Below are positions 11,988 through 13,568 of a stretch of DNA of 13,568 nucleotides, one piece after another. A program made the position numbers and the translations under genes. The stretch comes from a bacterium. Its GTDB lineage: Bacteria > Margulisbacteria > Marinamargulisbacteria > SXXA01. A model generated the notes under the pieces. It ran no database searches. It had not been told where the DNA came from and saw only the letters and a program-made list of their open reading frames with translations. The DNA lies in assembly GCA_018402095.1 (NCBI GenBank), contig JAGYJO010000027.1, positions 1 to 13,568 of the forward strand, written 5' to 3'. Numbering within the stretch: the first letter of the stretch is position 1; each line of letters starts with the position of its first letter.

Positions 11988-13490
11988 ATGCAACTTTTGA
12001 CCACCTTTTTACAGCACTTTTCGAAACAGCGCTTGGCCTCTATGCCTGAGCGACTATCTCGGAAATTATTTGAACCTGTCTCCATTATGCCGTTGGCGTT
12101 GTTTCGACTGGTTTATGGTGGTGTCTTGGTTCTTTTTGCGTTGCGGTATTTTTATTATGACCGCATTTTTCGGAATTATATTGCGCCAAAATTGCTCTTC
12201 CCAATGGTGTCGTGGTTGCCGCGCTTGCCGGGAGATTGGATGTATTTGCCTTTTGTCGGTCTTTTGTTGGGGGCTGTGGGTATCTTTTTGGGGTGGCGTT
12301 TTCGCGTCAATGTATGGCTGTTTTGTGTGTCGTGGTTTTATATCTTTGTCATCGATGTGTCGGTGTATAACAATCATTATTATCTGATTTTATTGCTTGC
12401 TATTTTATTAGGGGTGACGGAGTCTCACCGGTTTTTATCTTTGGATGCACGTCGTAACCCTACTTTGCGGTCAGAGACGGTGCCGTATTGGCAGTTGTTT
12501 CTCTTTCAGTTTCAGGTGTTTGTTTTGTATTTCTACGGAGGACTCTCCAAGCTTCATGTGAAGTGGCTAGACGGCACGATTATGACATCCTTGGTGTCTG
12601 CTTTTGTGGAACATCGAGTGCTGGGTTTTTTAGCGCTTCCTTCGGTTGTCATGTTGTGGACGTATTGTGGTCTTTTGTTTGATCTGTTGGTGGGGTTTTT
12701 CTTGTTTTGGAAACCCACTCGGAAATGGGCGCTTTGGAGCTGTGTTGGCTTTCATTTGTTTAATGAGTGGATATTGTTTGCCCCACATGCGACGCGTGCC
12801 CCTATCGGTATTTTTCCGATGATGGGTGTGGCGTTATGTTTTGTTTTTTTGGATAGGCATGCGTTGCTATCTTTTTTTCTTCGGTTGAAACGAGGGTTGG
12901 ATAACGTTTTGCGTCAAATGGGCGTTCTGATTCCGGTATATGATCGCTCTGAGATGAAGCCACTCCTGCTGCCTAACAACTCTGAGGGGAGATGGCGCCC
13001 GTGGATTTTGGCTTTTGTGGGCGTGTATATGGTCATTCAAGTTGGGTTGCCTTTGCGGAAATACATGTTTCCCGATCATTTGTGGACACGCGAGGGCTTT
13101 TTGTTTGCGTGGACGATGAAAATGAGTACCTACAGCAAGCGAAACTTTATTCAATTCACGGTCAAAGATGAACTGTCTGGTTTTTCGTGGCAGGTGGATG
13201 TACGAGAGCATTTGACGTATTTGCAGTATCAAAAAATCTGTCATACGCCGTATATGGCATGGCTTTATGCCGGCTATTTGTCTGACCTTTATGCGCAAAA
13301 CAAAGACCTGCAATATGCTTGGAAATTGCGACGTCAGACAGGATTGCCTGATCCGCAGGTCTATGTGACCGAGTCTGGTGTCTCCTTGCATTCTTTTACG
13401 ACGCAGCCTTTGATTTCGCCTGATGTAGATCTGGCGCATGAGACCTATTCGTACTGGCGGCATAATGCGTGGATTTTATTGCGTGAGTAA
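11988..13490 (+). CDS. Vitamin K-dependent gamma-carboxylase homologue (HTTM domain membrane protein)
   Basis: This 500-residue protein has about nine hydrophobic segments (near 31-53, 84-102, 107-126, 129-145, 167-186, 212-240, 246-264, 272-290, 337-353). It aligns by eye with human GGCX along most of its length. YNNHYYL at 127-133 matches the Asn-Asn-His site (human His160), and YGGLSKLHVKWLDG at 183-196 matches the block with the catalytic base Lys218 (here Lys188). GLLFDLLVGFFLF (228-240) and FHLFN (255-259) follow in the same order. FAWTMKMSTYSKRNF (373-387) matches the later SWDMMVHSRSH region. GGCX uses reduced vitamin K, CO2 and O2 to carboxylate Glu and forms vitamin K epoxide. Bacterial members occur in Leptospira and others, and their true reaction is uncertain. 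The large lumenal C-terminus of GGCX is absent, as expected for bacteria. The ATG is the first start after an in-frame stop at 11973 and has no clear Shine-Dalgarno. Neither a carboxylation substrate nor a quinone epoxide reductase is visible here. Confidence 0.85.
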   Translation: MQLLTTFLQHFSKQRLASMPERLSRKLFEPVSIMPLALFRLVYGGVLVLFALRYFYYDRIFRNYIAPKLLFPMVSWLPRLPGDWMYLPFVGLLLGAVGIFLGWRFRVNVWLFCVSWFYIFVIDVSVYNNHYYLILLLAILLGVTESHRFLSLDARRNPTLRSETVPYWQLFLFQFQVFVLYFYGGLSKLHVKWLDGTIMTSLVSAFVEHRVLGFLALPSVVMLWTYCGLLFDLLVGFFLFWKPTRKWALWSCVGFHLFNEWILFAPHATRAPIGIFPMMGVALCFVFLDRHALLSFFLRLKRGLDNVLRQMGVLIPVYDRSEMKPLLLPNNSEGRWRPWILAFVGVYMVIQVGLPLRKYMFPDHLWTREGFLFAWTMKMSTYSKRNFIQFTVKDELSGFSWQVDVREHLTYLQYQKICHTPYMAWLYAGYLSDLYAQNKDLQYAWKLRRQTGLPDPQVYVTESGVSLHSFTTQPLISPDVDLAHETYSYWRHNAWILLRE

Positions 13491-13494
13491 AGGG

Positions 13495-13513
13495 GCCCTC
13501 TTTCTCCAAGGGC
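13495..13513 (+). terminator. Weak hairpin after the carboxylase homologue
   Basis: GCCCT and AGGGC form a 5-bp stem with a 9-base loop, starting 5 bases after the stop codon and followed by the T-rich GTTCTTTGTCTTAATTTT. The stem is short and the T-run is interrupted, so it is at best a weak intrinsic terminator. Confidence 0.35.
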
Positions 13514-13532
13514 GTTCTTTGTCTTAATTTTG

Positions 13533-13541
13533 TGGTACTAT
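13533..13541 (+). promoter_or_regulatory. Possible extended -10 promoter for a gene beyond the window
   Basis: TGGTACTAT fits TGn followed by a 4-of-6 match to TATAAT. An ATG occurs at 13565, 24 bases later. The GGAGAA at 13545-13550 is purine-rich but 14 bases or more from that ATG, so the next start may lie further right. The remaining terminal bases hold nothing else I can identify. Confidence 0.2.
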
Positions 13542-13568
13542 TTTGGAGAAATACCCATCCCAAAATGC

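Overview
The window holds three genes, all on the + strand, and no RNA genes, insertion sequences or CRISPR array that I can see. Most of it (start to 11249) is the 3' part of one giant gene. Its reading frame is open to the left edge, so at least 3,748 residues are encoded here and the true N-terminus lies outside. The protein is a low-complexity, Gly/Ser/Thr/Val/Asn-rich fibre with no cysteine. It is built from about 40 copies of a short motif (roughly N-V-G-I-G-T-T-x-P, then a hydrophobic L-x-V-x-G stretch). Appendage-type phage tail fibres and large bacterial surface fibres carry the same motif. It ends in a domain resembling the C-terminal intramolecular chaperone of phage appendages (Peptidase_G2-like), followed by a predicted coiled coil.

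Within the fibre, residues are numbered from the Met codon at 33. The first third (1-2195) has irregular modules, including a YadA/Hep_Hag-like head segment (711-1000) and a duplicated LLEL...TFDI module. The middle (2196-8780) is a higher-order repeat of about 590 residues present three times plus a partial fourth copy. Each full copy carries the same ordered landmarks. The distal part (8781-11249) has looser repeats, a fragment of the large unit, and the C-terminal processing/trimerisation region.

Between 11230 and 11316 lie three back-to-back perfect inverted repeats, the first overlapping the fibre stop codon. After them come a small cysteine-cluster protein of the YkgJ type with an N-terminal hydrophobic segment (11378-11926) and a polytopic membrane protein homologous to vitamin K-dependent gamma-carboxylase (11988-13490). 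The carboxylase homologue has both the Asn-Asn-His and the Gly-x-x-Lys-Leu active-site signatures. These two genes are 61 bases apart and could be one transcript. The last 78 bases hold a weak hairpin and a possible promoter for a gene outside the window.

The organism is a bacterium of middling GC content. The coding strand is strongly G+T rich throughout, as in leading-strand genes of skewed genomes. Giant fibres of this type next to ordinary cellular genes suggest a chromosome of an environmental, probably Gram-negative lineage (Omnitrophota, Elusimicrobiota or similar) rather than a phage. That assignment is a guess. Nothing in the sequence ties the fibre functionally to the two downstream membrane-associated genes.
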